Source: Hyphomonadaceae bacterium
GTDB lineage: Bacteria > Pseudomonadota > Alphaproteobacteria > Caulobacterales > Hyphomonadaceae
Direction of reading: 5' to 3'
Assembly: GCA_027485145.1 (NCBI GenBank)
Contig: JAIXRO010000113.1
Location: forward strand, 1-64,000
Length of the DNA: 64,000 bases
Every line of letters begins with the position of its first letter. Position 1 is the first letter of the stretch. Of this stretch, positions 9,826 to 18,739 are shown one piece after another. A program made the position numbers and the translations under genes. The notes below the pieces were generated by a model. That model did no database searches. It saw only the letters and a list, made by a program, of their open reading frames with translations, and was not told where the DNA came from.

Positions 9826-9973
9826 TCTGCCGTCGTTGAGCGCGGACTGCCTTCCCCTGCAGGACCCGTGCGGCGTTTCAAAAGGCTTAGAGTCGATCCA
9901 GCGGGCCGTCCAGCCATCCGGCGGCCCGGCCCTGCTTTTGGCCGATTGGCCGGTGCAACCGGGCCACAGAGCA

Positions 9974-11083
9974 TCAGACCGCCCGTGCCACCAGACCGCC
10001 GGGGTAGGCGGTCGCCTCACCGGCGATTTCCAGCTCCAGCAGCACGGCGTTACACCGCGCAGCCGCAAGGCCTGCCGCCCGTGCAATCTCGTCAACCGGC
10101 ATCGGATTGGGGCTCAATGCCTGCCGCACCCGGGCCAGCTGGTCGTCTCCCAGCGGCCCATCGGCCGATTCGGGTACGAATGCCGGCGAGGGCGGGGCCG
10201 CCACGTACAGCGGCGGCAGACCGGTCAGCACTTCCAGCACATCCCCCGCATGGCGCACCAGCGCGGCGCCCTGCCGGATCAGCCCGTTGGTTCCCGCCGC
10301 GCGCGGATCCAGCGGCGAGCCGGGCACCGCCATTACCTCGCGTCCCTGTTCCCCCGCCATACGCGCCGAAATCAGCGAGCCAGACCGCTCCGCCGCCTCG
10401 ACCACCACCACACCCCGGGCGAGCCCGGTGATGATGCGGTTGCGGCGGGGAAAATCCTGGGCGCGCGCCTTGTGCCCGGTCGGGCTCTCCGAGACGATCA
10501 GGCCCGCTTCCGCAATCTCCCGGTATAGCCGCTCATGCTGCGGCGGATAGATATGGTCGATCCCGCCGCCGAGCACCGCGATCGTGCCTGTCTTCAGGCT
10601 CGCCGCATGCGCCTCACCATCGATCCCCAGCGCAAGGCCGGAGACGACCGCCAGCCCCGCCCGCCCAAGGTCCGCGGCCATGTCGCGCGCAATCTTCCGC
10701 CCCGCCGCCGAAGCGTTGCGCGCGCCAACAATCGCCGCAGCGTCCGCCCGTGCCAGCGCCAGGTTCCCCAGCACCGTCAACAAGGGCGGCGGCGGATCGA
10801 GCGAGACCAGCAGCTTCGGAAACTCCGGTTCGCAACTCGCAATGATCCGCGCGCCAATGCGCTCTGTTCCTGCAATCTCGTCCTCGATGGCAGCAAGTGA
10901 GGGCAGCTCGATCCGCCGTCCCTTCGCCACGCGGCTTGCAATCTCCGGCAGGGCTGCCAGCGCATCCGTGGCATTGCCGAACCGCTCGATCAGCCGCGCG
11001 AATGTCTGAGGGCCGATATTCGGTGTACGGACGAGGCGAACCCAGTCGCGGCGTTCCGCGTCGCTGAGCCGTCTCAGGTTCAT
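9974..11083 (-). CDS. dprA: DNA-processing protein DprA
   Basis: DprA/Smf of 369 residues, which binds incoming single-stranded DNA and loads RecA during transformation. A short helix-hairpin-helix-like region (about 1-70) precedes the Rossmann-like domain, with IVGARNASAAG, SGLALGIDGEAH, LGGGIDHIYPP and ENR-like RRNRIITGL motifs. A small winged helix domain (DML1-like) ends the protein (about 300-369). The start overlaps plsY by 4 bases. The pyrB-pyrC-plsY-dprA order is common in this class; topA, its usual neighbour, is not here and lptD follows instead. Confidence 0.95.
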   Translation of the reverse strand: MNLRRLSDAERRDWVRLVRTPNIGPQTFARLIERFGNATDALAALPEIASRVAKGRRIELPSLAAIEDEIAGTERIGARIIASCEPEFPKLLVSLDPPPPLLTVLGNLALARADAAAIVGARNASAAGRKIARDMAADLGRAGLAVVSGLALGIDGEAHAASLKTGTIAVLGGGIDHIYPPQHERLYREIAEAGLIVSESPTGHKARAQDFPRRNRIITGLARGVVVVEAAERSGSLISARMAGEQGREVMAVPGSPLDPRAAGTNGLIRQGAALVRHAGDVLEVLTGLPPLYVAAPPSPAFVPESADGPLGDDQLARVRQALSPNPMPVDEIARAAGLAAARCNAVLLELEIAGEATAYPGGLVARAV

Positions 11084-11700
11084 TCGTCGGCTTTGACTTT
11101 CGGCGTCCCGAAGCGCGGCTCCGTGCCCTTGATCAGGCGGTCAATATTCGCCCGGTGCGTCCAGAATACCAGCACGGAAAGCGCCGCGAGTCCGCCCAGC
11201 ACGACCGGATTGCGTTCACCCAGAAGGTAAGCGCCCGGCGGGACCGCCACAGCGGCGCACAATGCCGAGAGGGAAGAAATCCGCGTCAGTGCAAACATGC
11301 CCAGCCAGATCGGCGCGCCGATCAGCAGGCCCTTCAGCGGCGTGACGAACACCAAGAGGCCGGCGTAGGTGGCCACGCCCTTGCCGCCCTTGAAGCCCAG
11401 CCATACCGGATAGCAATGGCCCATGAACGCGCTGGCGCCCGCCACCATGCCCGCCTCCGGACCTGCCGCCATCGAGAACCCGAGCGCCACGAGCCCCGCC
11501 TTCAGGCTGTCGAGCACCAGCGTCGCCAGCGCGAGGTCCTTGCGCCCGGTGCGCAGCACATTGGTCGCGCCGATGCTGTGCGACCCGATCTCGCGGATAT
11601 CGCCCAGCCCGGCCGCTTTGGTAATCACGAGACCGAACGGAATCGACCCGGCCAGATAGCCGATGACCGACGCCAATGCGTAGAACGCCCATTCTAGCAT
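11080..11700 (-). CDS. plsY: Glycerol-3-phosphate acyltransferase PlsY
   Basis: Integral membrane acyltransferase, 206 residues from the ATG at 11700, transferring acyl groups from acyl-phosphate to glycerol 3-phosphate. It opens phospholipid synthesis and so links to acpP and fabF. Conserved PlsY blocks are present: GSIPFGL, IGSHSIGATNVLRTG and FKGGKGVAT. About five membrane segments are visible. The start was preferred over an upstream in-frame ATG at 11736 because the extra 12 residues are polar and would precede the first membrane helix. Its stop overlaps dprA by 4 bases. Confidence 0.94.
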   Translation of the reverse strand: MLEWAFYALASVIGYLAGSIPFGLVITKAAGLGDIREIGSHSIGATNVLRTGRKDLALATLVLDSLKAGLVALGFSMAAGPEAGMVAGASAFMGHCYPVWLGFKGGKGVATYAGLLVFVTPLKGLLIGAPIWLGMFALTRISSLSALCAAVAVPPGAYLLGERNPVVLGGLAALSVLVFWTHRANIDRLIKGTEPRFGTPKVKADE

Positions 11701-11789
11701 GTGCGGTGTGATCCCCGTCCGTCCCTGTTGCGGCAAGGTTTAGGGGGGCAGGCAAGTTGCGGCAAGAGGGGGCTTGCTGCGCTCCAGCC

Positions 11790-13070
11790 CTACCGCTCGA
11801 ACACCGTCTTCCCGCCGACAAACGTCCGCATCACGCGCCCCTGCAGCCGCCGCCCGTCAAACGGCGAGTTCTTGGAGCGCGACAGGAGGTGGTCGCGGTC
11901 GCACAGCCACGGCTTTCCGGGATCGAACAGGATCAGGTCCGCCGGCGCGCCTTCGGCAATCCGCCCTTGCGGCAGGCCAAGGATCGAGGCCGGGCCGATG
12001 GTCACCGGCGCCAGCGCCTCCAACAGGCTGAAACAGCCCTCCGCCGCCAGCGTCATCAGGCAGGGGAGCACCGTCTCCAGCCCCGCCGCGCCGAACGCCG
12101 CTTCGCCGAAGGGCAGGCGCTTTTCCTCCGGGGGCTGAGGATCATGCGCCGACACCACGGCGTCGATGGCGCCCTCCTGCAGTGCACGGATCAATGTCTT
12201 GCGCGCCTGTTCGGACCGGAAAGGCGGGTTCACCTTGCAATAGGTGAGGTAGTCGCCGACATCCAGCTCGTTGAAGAACAGCGAATGCGCCGCCACCGTC
12301 ATGAACACCTTCGCGCCGCGCCCACGCGCTGCATCCACGATGTCCAGCGTACGCTGCGAGGTCACCTGGTCGAGGATCAGCGTGCAGCCGGTCTGCTCCG
12401 CCAGCACCACGTCCCGCGCCGCGCCCAGCCATTCCGCCTCGATGGGTATGCCCGAAAGCCCGTGCCGCGCGGCAAACTCGCCCGAATTCATCACGCCATT
12501 GCCCGCCAGCGTATGGTCATCCGGCCTCGACATCACAATCGCGCCGCGGCTCGCCGCATAGGTCATCGCGCGTTTCATCACCTGCGCGCTCGCCACTGGC
12601 CAGTCGCCATTCGTGAACAGCACCGCGCCCGCTTCCGCCATCAGTCCGATCTCGGACATCGCCTCGCCGGAAAGGCCCACCGTCAACCCGCCCGCGGGAT
12701 ACACCCGCGCAAACGCCGTCTCCCGGCCCCGCTCGGCAATGAACTGCACCAGCGCCACATCGTCGATCACCGGCCGCGTATCCGGCATCACCACGAGGCT
12801 CGTGATCCCGCCGCTCAGCGCCGCGCGGGAGGCCGTGGCCAGCGTCTCCTTGTGTTCCTCGCCCGGCTCGCCCGTCTTGGCGCGCAGGTCGATCAGTCCC
12901 GGCGCCAGGCACAGCCCGCCCGCATCGATCGTCTCGGCCGCATCCTTGAACGACACGCCCGTCCCGGTACGGAACTCCTTGATCACGCCCTTTTCGACGA
13001 GCACGCCGCCAGGCGCGTCCGTCCCCGTCGCGGGATCCAGCAGGCGCGCATTGACAATCTGAAGGCTCAT
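11790..13070 (-). CDS. pyrC: Dihydroorotase-like protein lacking the metal site (PyrC'-type)
   Basis: Amidohydrolase-fold protein of 426 residues, clearly a class I dihydroorotase relative ([28 protein letters not shown]). The ligands are missing: the usual DxHxHxREPG reads D61-L-R-A-K-T-G-E-P-G, so both histidines are Arg63 and Lys65. The catalytic DHAPH block reads A308-H-D-P-Q, without the Asp. The regions that normally give the other His ligands read VMSRPDDH and LILDQV. Only the TPHH-like block keeps one His (VAAHSLFF). By analogy with Pseudomonas PyrC' it is probably a non-catalytic subunit holding PyrB in shape. The gene overlaps pyrB by 4 bases. A true dihydroorotase should be encoded elsewhere. 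Confidence 0.88.
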   Translation of the reverse strand: MSLQIVNARLLDPATGTDAPGGVLVEKGVIKEFRTGTGVSFKDAAETIDAGGLCLAPGLIDLRAKTGEPGEEHKETLATASRAALSGGITSLVVMPDTRPVIDDVALVQFIAERGRETAFARVYPAGGLTVGLSGEAMSEIGLMAEAGAVLFTNGDWPVASAQVMKRAMTYAASRGAIVMSRPDDHTLAGNGVMNSGEFAARHGLSGIPIEAEWLGAARDVVLAEQTGCTLILDQVTSQRTLDIVDAARGRGAKVFMTVAAHSLFFNELDVGDYLTYCKVNPPFRSEQARKTLIRALQEGAIDAVVSAHDPQPPEEKRLPFGEAAFGAAGLETVLPCLMTLAAEGCFSLLEALAPVTIGPASILGLPQGRIAEGAPADLILFDPGKPWLCDRDHLLSRSKNSPFDGRRLQGRVMRTFVGGKTVFER

Positions 13071-14014
13071 GCCCGGCCTCCTGCCAGCAGGTGCAGCACC
13101 GCCTCGCGCACCGCCACGCCCATCTCCACCTGCTGCGTGATCACGGAGCGTTCCCCATCGGCTATCGAACTCTCGATCTCGACGCCCCGGTTCATCGGCC
13201 CGGGGTGCATCACGATCGCATCCGCCTTCGCGAGCGCCAGCCGGTCCGCCGTCAGGCCGAAATAGCGGAAATACTCCCGCTGGCTCGGCAGAAAGCTGCC
13301 ATTCATGCGCTCCAGCTGCAGGCGCAGCATCATCACCACATCCGCGCCCGGCAGCACGCGGTCAAAGTCCGTCCCCGCACTTTCCGCGCCCCAGGTGTCC
13401 ATACCCGGAGGGATCAGCGTGCGTGGCCCGCACAGGTGCACGCGCGCGCCCATCAGGTGCAGCGCCATCGTCGTCGAGCGCGCCACACGGCTGTGCGCAA
13501 TGTCGCCGCAGATCACCACCTTCAGGCCCTCGATGCGCCCCTTGGTGCGCCGGATGGTCAGAAGGTCCAGCAACGCCTGCGTCGGGTGCTCATGTGTGCC
13601 ATCGCCCGCGTTCAGCACGGCGCAGTCCACTTTCCGCGACAACAGCTTCGCCCCGCCCGACGCCGAATGCCGGATCACCAGCGCGTCCGGCTTCATCGCG
13701 TTCAGCGTCATCGCCGTATCGATCAGCGTCTCGCCCTTCTTCACGCTCGAATTGCCGACCGGCATAGAGATCACATCCGCCCCCAGCCGCCGCGCCGCAA
13801 TTTCAAAGCTCGACAGCGTCCGCGTGGAGTTTTCGAAGAACAGGTTCACCACCGTCTTGCCGGTCAGGATCGGCTCCGGCCTGCGGTTCGCGCGGGTGGC
13901 CTCGGCATAGGTGTCCGCCAGGTCCAATATGTGAGCAATATCAAGGGGGTGAAGGCCTTCAATTCCGAGCAGATGGTCGTGCCGGAAGGTGTAGTCTGCG
14001 TGCGCCGCTGCCAT
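13067..14014 (-). CDS. pyrB: Aspartate carbamoyltransferase catalytic subunit PyrB
   Basis: Aspartate carbamoyltransferase of 315 residues, joining carbamoyl phosphate and aspartate in pyrimidine synthesis. The carbamoyl phosphate loop FENSTRT (residues 60-66) and the AspCT block [12 protein letters not shown] are intact, and GHL-type variation is not seen. The ATG at 14014 follows GAAGGGGCC and gives the normal length; the in-frame extension to 14065 adds a Pro-rich tail without similarity. The gene overlaps the metal-less pyrC by 4 bases, which fits a PyrB/PyrC' complex. No pyrI regulatory subunit is nearby. Confidence 0.96.
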   Translation of the reverse strand: MAAAHADYTFRHDHLLGIEGLHPLDIAHILDLADTYAEATRANRRPEPILTGKTVVNLFFENSTRTLSSFEIAARRLGADVISMPVGNSSVKKGETLIDTAMTLNAMKPDALVIRHSASGGAKLLSRKVDCAVLNAGDGTHEHPTQALLDLLTIRRTKGRIEGLKVVICGDIAHSRVARSTTMALHLMGARVHLCGPRTLIPPGMDTWGAESAGTDFDRVLPGADVVMMLRLQLERMNGSFLPSQREYFRYFGLTADRLALAKADAIVMHPGPMNRGVEIESSIADGERSVITQQVEMGVAVREAVLHLLAGGRA

Positions 14015-14069
14015 GAAGGCCCCTTCGATTTGCGGCGGTTTAGGCGCGATTCCGGTGGGGGGCAAGCCT

Positions 14070-14996
14070 TCAGGCCGCCCCCAGCGACAGGATCACCAAC
14101 CACACCGCTGGCAGGGTCAGCGCCGCCAGCAGCGTCTGCGCCGCGATGAAATTTGCCGCCAGCGTCGTGTCCCCGCCCAGTTCCCGGGCCAGCACATAGG
14201 AGTTCGGCGCCGTCGGCGTCGCCGCGCAGATCAGCGCAATCGCCAGCGGCAAACCGCTGAGGCCAATTGCAAGGCCCACCGCCAGTGTCAAAGCCGGCAG
14301 CCCGAGCAGCCGCACGAGAGACCAGGTGAACGTCTTCAGCCCGGCCAGCTTCAGCGCGCCCAGATCCACGCCCGCGCCCGCGCTCAAAAGGCCCAGCGCA
14401 ATCGCCGCATTCGCCAGCATCTTTAGCGTCTCGTCCGCGATCAGCGGCAGGCGCACATGGAAACTCGCAAGGCCGATCCCGATCAGGCAAGCATAGATCA
14501 GCGGATTGCGCGTCAACGCCAGCAGCGGACGCGGCTTTTCCCCGGGCGGGCGCTCGGCATGGCTCACCAGTGCGTACACGGAGATCACGTTCGCGAGCGG
14601 AATCATCGCCGCCGCCGCAAGACTGACCAGCGCCAGCCCGTCATCGCCAAACAGCAACCCGCCCAGCGACAGCCCGATGATCGTGTTCCAGCGCACGTTG
14701 GACTGGATGATCGTGCCCACCGCCGGCCGGCTCATCCCCGGCCAGAAGCTCGCCGTCAGCCCGAACGCCCCCAGCAGTCCCTGCGCCGCCATCAGCGCGC
14801 CCAGCATCAGCCACGGCGCGCCATCGAATTCCGCATTCGCCAGCGCCCGGACGATCAGGGCAGGCAGCAGTATGAGGAACGACAACCGGTCCAGCGCCCG
14901 GAACGCCTCGGCCGGCAACAGCCCCCGCCGCGCCAGGAACTGCCCCAGCCCCACAATCAGGATCACCGGCAACAGCGCCGTCAGGAACGCGCTCAA
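14070..14996 (-). CDS. AEC-family (auxin efflux carrier type) transporter
   Basis: Membrane protein of 308 residues with about ten hydrophobic segments in two halves, matching the AEC/YfdV family of secondary carriers. Family-typical features are the opening [18 protein letters not shown], a polar [14 protein letters not shown]-like segment before the last two helices, and a short charged mid-loop ([12 protein letters not shown]). Substrates in bacteria are mostly malate or other organic anions; none can be named here. The start overlaps ruvX by 4 bases, so the two are probably cotranscribed. Confidence 0.85.
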   Translation of the reverse strand: MSAFLTALLPVILIVGLGQFLARRGLLPAEAFRALDRLSFLILLPALIVRALANAEFDGAPWLMLGALMAAQGLLGAFGLTASFWPGMSRPAVGTIIQSNVRWNTIIGLSLGGLLFGDDGLALVSLAAAAMIPLANVISVYALVSHAERPPGEKPRPLLALTRNPLIYACLIGIGLASFHVRLPLIADETLKMLANAAIALGLLSAGAGVDLGALKLAGLKTFTWSLVRLLGLPALTLAVGLAIGLSGLPLAIALICAATPTAPNSYVLARELGGDTTLAANFIAAQTLLAALTLPAVWLVILSLGAA

Positions 14997-15460
14997 CGCC
15001 CGGCCTCCAGACGCTCCAGGGCAGACCTCAGGATCATCGCCGCCGCCATCGCATCAATCCGGTCGGACCGCCTCTGCTCGGTGAACGACATTTCGCGCAT
15101 CATCTCGTCAGCGGCCACGGTTGAATACCGCTCATCCTGAAACGCCACGGGAATGTCGCGCGCCTTCAGCAGGTTCGACACCAGCGTGCGCACGGACTGC
15201 ACGCGCGGCCCCTGGCCGCCGTCCACGTTCAGCGGCAGCCCCACGACGAGCCCGGCGCCCTTGCGCTCGTCATACACGTCGAAAAACCGCGCCAGCGCCG
15301 GCGCCAGCTTCAGCTTGGGGATCGTCTCCACCGGGCTGCACAGGATGCGGCTGAGGTCGGTCGCCGCCACGCCAAGCGTCTTCGTGCCCGGATCGAGGCC
15401 GATCAGCACGCCCTTCGCAGGCAGGTCAAACAGGTCAACAACAGGCATCCGGGGGCACAT
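14993..15460 (-). CDS. ruvX: Putative pre-16S rRNA nuclease / Holliday junction resolvase-like RuvX (YqgF)
   Basis: RNase H-fold YqgF family protein of 155 residues. The family blocks are clear: [15 protein letters not shown] (with the metal-binding Asp), [13 protein letters not shown] and [13 protein letters not shown]. YqgF processes the 5' end of 16S rRNA in E. coli, and a junction-resolvase role is also described for family members. The ATG at 15460 follows CAAGG at short spacing; a second ATG at 15448 is possible. It is divergent from gatC and heads the two-gene unit with the AEC carrier. Confidence 0.93.
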   Translation of the reverse strand: MCPRMPVVDLFDLPAKGVLIGLDPGTKTLGVAATDLSRILCSPVETIPKLKLAPALARFFDVYDERKGAGLVVGLPLNVDGGQGPRVQSVRTLVSNLLKARDIPVAFQDERYSTVAADEMMREMSFTEQRRSDRIDAMAAAMILRSALERLEAGR

Positions 15461-15519
15461 ACGACCTTGAAGCCGCTTTGCCTATGGCGTAATCCGGCCC
15501 CTCAACCGGAGCCCCGACC

Positions 15520-15807
15520 ATGACCGTCACCCGCGACGACGTCCGCAAAGTTGCCCGCCTGTCCCGCATCGCGGTGCCGGAAGAGCGCCTCGACGAACTC
15601 GCCGGCGAACTGAACGGAATCCTCGGCTGGATCGACCAGCTGAACGAAGTCGATGTCGAGGGCGTCGAGCCTCTCACCTCTGTGGTCGAGACAAAGCTGC
15701 CGATGCGCGAGGACGTCGTTACCGACGGCAACATTCAGGACCAGGTCCTCGCCAACGCCCCGCGCACCGAGCATGGCTTCTTCGTCGTGCCCAAGGCCGT
15801 CGAATAG
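15520..15807 (+). CDS. gatC: Asp-tRNA(Asn)/Glu-tRNA(Gln) amidotransferase subunit GatC
   Basis: Small GatC subunit, 95 residues, which wraps around GatA and stabilises the GatCAB complex that amidates mischarged tRNA. Conserved features are VRKVARLSRIAVPEE near the start, the LNGILGWIDQLNEVDVEGVEP block, and a C-terminal ending near FFVVPKAVE. gatC usually adjoins gatA; here gatA (52569) and gatB (54607) lie about 37 kb away on the same strand, separated by accessory genes. Confidence 0.96.
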   Translation: MTVTRDDVRKVARLSRIAVPEERLDELAGELNGILGWIDQLNEVDVEGVEPLTSVVETKLPMREDVVTDGNIQDQVLANAPRTEHGFFVVPKAVE

Positions 15808-15888
15808 CGCGCCTTACAATCTGCCGCGAACCACCCTACCTCTGAGGCAAGGGCCTATTCCGGCCCCGGTCTCTGAAAGAGCGCAGTC

Positions 15889-16017
15889 ATGGCCAAGGGT
15901 CAGAAGAAGTCCAACAAGGAAGTCCGCAAACCGAAGGCCGACAAGGTCAAACCAAAACTCGGCGCCCCCGTCGCCAAACCCGGCGACCTCAAAGGCATGG
16001 AACACCTGAAGCGCTAG
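15889..16017 (+). CDS. Conserved small basic protein (42 residues)
   Basis: A 42-residue, lysine-rich ORF (MAKGQKKSNKEVRKPKAD at the start) with a GAAAGAG-type ribosome binding site 8-14 bases before the ATG. Small proteins opening MAKGQ..SN.E.RKPK recur in many Proteobacteria, so this is judged a real gene despite its size. Its function is unknown; the strong positive charge suggests nucleic acid or ribosome contact, which is inference. It lies 81 bases after gatC on the same strand. Confidence 0.7.
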   Translation: MAKGQKKSNKEVRKPKADKVKPKLGAPVAKPGDLKGMEHLKR

Positions 16018-16061
16018 ATCGCAGACGCACCATCAAGCGCCATGCGATCGAGGCAAGTTGG

Positions 16062-16877
16062 TCAAATGATGCCGGCCGTAACCCTCAGGAATGTTGCCGG
16101 AATTGATGTCACTCCCGGATCCGCCGCAACATTCTGATCCCTGAAAAGGGTCTCCAGCTCGGCAAGCAGGTCCCCCGCGCGGCCACTACTCTCTGCTGCC
16201 GCGAACGCATTCATTGTCGGCCCGTAATAGTTCTGGAACGCCCCCAGCAACCGGGATGGCGGGGCGTCCATGTTGAACGTGTAGGTCTCCCTGGAAAAAG
16301 AGATATTCCGGCGCGGGATGCCTGCGCTTTCAAAGCGCGCGATGACGTTTTCCTCGACGCCCCAGGTCATTGGGCTCACGAAGCCGTCCGGAGGAGGCGG
16401 TGAGTAAGCGGAGCTGATTTTCAGTATCTGCGCAACGAGCGTCGGATCACCCGGGATCCAGTTGCCCATCACGACCCGCCCGCCCGGTTTCGTCACCCGG
16501 ACCATCTCTTTGGCCACATCAAGCGGTCTGGGCGCGAACATGGCGCCGAAGATGCTGACGACAAGATCGAATGTATCGTTGCCAAGATCTTCGAGGTTCG
16601 AGGCGTCGCCTTGCTGGAACCTGCAATTGGTCAGCGAGTATTGTGCGGCGCGCTGGTTGCCTGCGGATACGAGGTTGGCGGCAATATCAACGCCCAGAAC
16701 ATCGGCTCTAAGTCTTGCAGCAGGGATCGCCGTCGTTCCGTCGCCGCATCCCAGGTCCAGAACCTTCAACCCCGGCGTGATGCCCAGGGTCTCGACAAGC
16801 GACTGCCCGCTTTCCCGCATGCATTCTGCAATTCGCGTGAAATCGCCTTTTTCCCAAAGTGCCTTGTTGGCGTTCAT
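16062..16877 (-). CDS. Class I SAM-dependent methyltransferase
   Basis: Methyltransferase of 271 residues with the SAM-binding motif I VLDLGCGDGTTAIPAA (about residues 34-49), then an acidic strand end (LGVDIA) and motif IV DLVVSIFGAMFAP. The overall layout resembles UbiE/small-molecule methyltransferases; no substrate can be inferred. The ATG at 16877 follows AAAGGGACAG; an in-frame start at 16898 is possible. It is divergent from the winged-helix/TPR regulator at 17098 across a 220-base gap, which suggests but does not prove control by it. Confidence 0.85.
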   Translation of the reverse strand: MNANKALWEKGDFTRIAECMRESGQSLVETLGITPGLKVLDLGCGDGTTAIPAARLRADVLGVDIAANLVSAGNQRAAQYSLTNCRFQQGDASNLEDLGNDTFDLVVSIFGAMFAPRPLDVAKEMVRVTKPGGRVVMGNWIPGDPTLVAQILKISSAYSPPPPDGFVSPMTWGVEENVIARFESAGIPRRNISFSRETYTFNMDAPPSRLLGAFQNYYGPTMNAFAAAESSGRAGDLLAELETLFRDQNVAADPGVTSIPATFLRVTAGII

Positions 16878-17097
16878 CGACTGTCCCTTTCCGAACATTT
16901 TGCTGAGCACGTCCGAACGTGGGCGGCGGCCTGACGGACGCACGCGTCGTGGACATCAATTGGTTTCCTGCTTCCCGGTTGCTTCCCGGGGCGGCTGGGA
17001 ACGAGGTGACAGACCTAGCGCACACGAAACCAGACAGCTTGTAGATGGTCTGGAGATTGTGTGGAGATTGCCGGGTTTTCGGCTAAGGCTGCCTCTG

Positions 17098-18645
17098 ATG
17101 ATCTATCGCTTTGCCGAATTCGAGCTCGACACGGGCCGCTTTGAGCTGCGCTCGAACGGTGTGGTGCGGGCGGTAGAACCTCAGGTATTTGCGCTCTTGT
17201 CGGTGCTGATCGAAAACCGCAGCCGCGTGGTGACCAGGGACGAACTCATCGAGAAGGTCTGGAATGGCCGGATCGTATCGGACTCGGCGATCTCGAGCCG
17301 GGTGAAGTCGGCCCGTCAATCGATTGGCGACGATGGCCGCGCGCAGGGCCTGATCCGAACCGTCCATGGGATAGGTTTCTCTTTCGTGGGCGAAGTCGCC
17401 GCTTTCCCGGCGGCCTCATTCGCAGGCGCCGGATCGTCGGCCGCAGAAGAGCCAGTCCGTACCTCGCGGCCGAGTATCGCGGTTATTCCATTCGACCTTG
17501 TTGGAGCGACCGAGCCAGGTTTCCCGATCGCCGATGCCTTGCCGCATGATCTCATCACCGACCTTTCCCGTCTTCACTGGCTGTCGGTGATCGCACGGGG
17601 CTCGTCGTTCCGTTTCAGAGGCGCAGACGTGAACCTGGACGAGGTGCGCAACAAGCTGGGCGTTGAGTATTGTCTGACCGGCACGGTCGAAATCTCCGGC
17701 AAGGTGATGTCGGTTTCGGTAGAGCTCAGCGAAACGCGCAGTCAGCGCGTCGTTTGGGGCGATCGGTATCGCGGCAACATCGACAGCGTTCATGAGATAC
17801 GCGACCAGATTGTGAAGGCCGTAACGAGCGCCGTCGAAGTCAGGATTCCATCAAACGAGGCACAGCGGGCCCTTCTGGGTTCACCGGAAAATCTGGATGC
17901 CTGGGGAATTTATCACCTTGGCATCCATCACATGTATCGCTTCAACAAGTCCGATAACGAAGTCGCCACCGGTTTTTTCAAACGCGCGATCGCGATGGAG
18001 CCGGGCTTTGCCCGCGCCTATGCCGGCCTTTCCTTCACGCACTTTCAGAGCAGTTTCCTGCGCTACGAGGACCAAACCGACGCGCAAAGCCTGGCTCAGC
18101 ACTATGCATCCCAATGCATCGAGCGCGATCCACTTGATCCATTCGGACATTTTACAATGGGGCGAGCGTACTGGTTGCGCGGCGATCTCGAGGCGAGTGT
18201 CCCCTGGCTGGAGCGCGCCACGGCCCTCAATCCGAATTATGCACAGGCGAAGTATTCAACAGGCTGGGCGCAGGCGCTGCTCGGCAGCGCCGAAACCAGC
18301 CAGGCCAATATCTCGGCCGCACTTGTCTTGAGCCCCTTGGATCCGTTGGTCTATGGCATGCTGGGAGTAAGAGCCCTGTCCTACATAGTGCTTGAGGACA
18401 CGGCGCAGGCCGCTGCCTGGGCCGAGCGGGCGGCAAACTCACCGGGCGCTCACGCACTCATCGAAATGATTGCGGCTGCAGCGCATGCTCTGAATGGTGA
18501 CGAGGTCCGGGCACACGCCTGGGCATCGTCCGTGCACGCCCGGGCGTCACACCTGGACAAGACAGACTTTATTCGAGCCTTTCCATTTCGCGATGAGCCC
18601 ACGAAGCAGCGTATCTTGAGCGTGCTCGAAAAGCTTGGGATGTAG
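17098..18645 (+). CDS. Winged-helix (OmpR/CadC-type) regulator with C-terminal TPR repeats
   Basis: A 515-residue one-component regulator. Residues 1-100 form a CadC/OmpR-type winged helix (VEPQVFALLSVLIENRSRVV, then DELIEKVWNGRIVSDSAISS and GIGFSFVG). After a low-complexity linker comes the block SIAVIPFDLVG...GDALPHDLITDLSRL-like (about 125-240) found in TPR-type adenylate-cyclase-like regulators, then tetratricopeptide repeats to the end (for example FKRAIAMEPGFARAYAGLS and LERATALNPNYAQAKY). No membrane segment is seen between the two halves, so unlike CadC it is probably cytoplasmic. The reading frame is open from 16462, but the ATG at 17098 begins exactly at the winged helix. Confidence 0.87.
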   Translation: MIYRFAEFELDTGRFELRSNGVVRAVEPQVFALLSVLIENRSRVVTRDELIEKVWNGRIVSDSAISSRVKSARQSIGDDGRAQGLIRTVHGIGFSFVGEVAAFPAASFAGAGSSAAEEPVRTSRPSIAVIPFDLVGATEPGFPIADALPHDLITDLSRLHWLSVIARGSSFRFRGADVNLDEVRNKLGVEYCLTGTVEISGKVMSVSVELSETRSQRVVWGDRYRGNIDSVHEIRDQIVKAVTSAVEVRIPSNEAQRALLGSPENLDAWGIYHLGIHHMYRFNKSDNEVATGFFKRAIAMEPGFARAYAGLSFTHFQSSFLRYEDQTDAQSLAQHYASQCIERDPLDPFGHFTMGRAYWLRGDLEASVPWLERATALNPNYAQAKYSTGWAQALLGSAETSQANISAALVLSPLDPLVYGMLGVRALSYIVLEDTAQAAAWAERAANSPGAHALIEMIAAAAHALNGDEVRAHAWASSVHARASHLDKTDFIRAFPFRDEPTKQRILSVLEKLGM

Positions 18646-18739
18646 CAGCGGCCGGCGAAAAGGCAGTGTCGAATGGGCCAATCTCTGGCGTCACCGGTCG
18701 GCCCCTCGGCCACCGGCCCAAGTCCATCCGCCCACGGTG

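Noticed and set aside
11757-13265. 502-codon plus-strand frame opposite pyrC
   Set aside because: Arg/His-rich antisense shadow; no domain or signal; the minus-strand gene is unmistakable.
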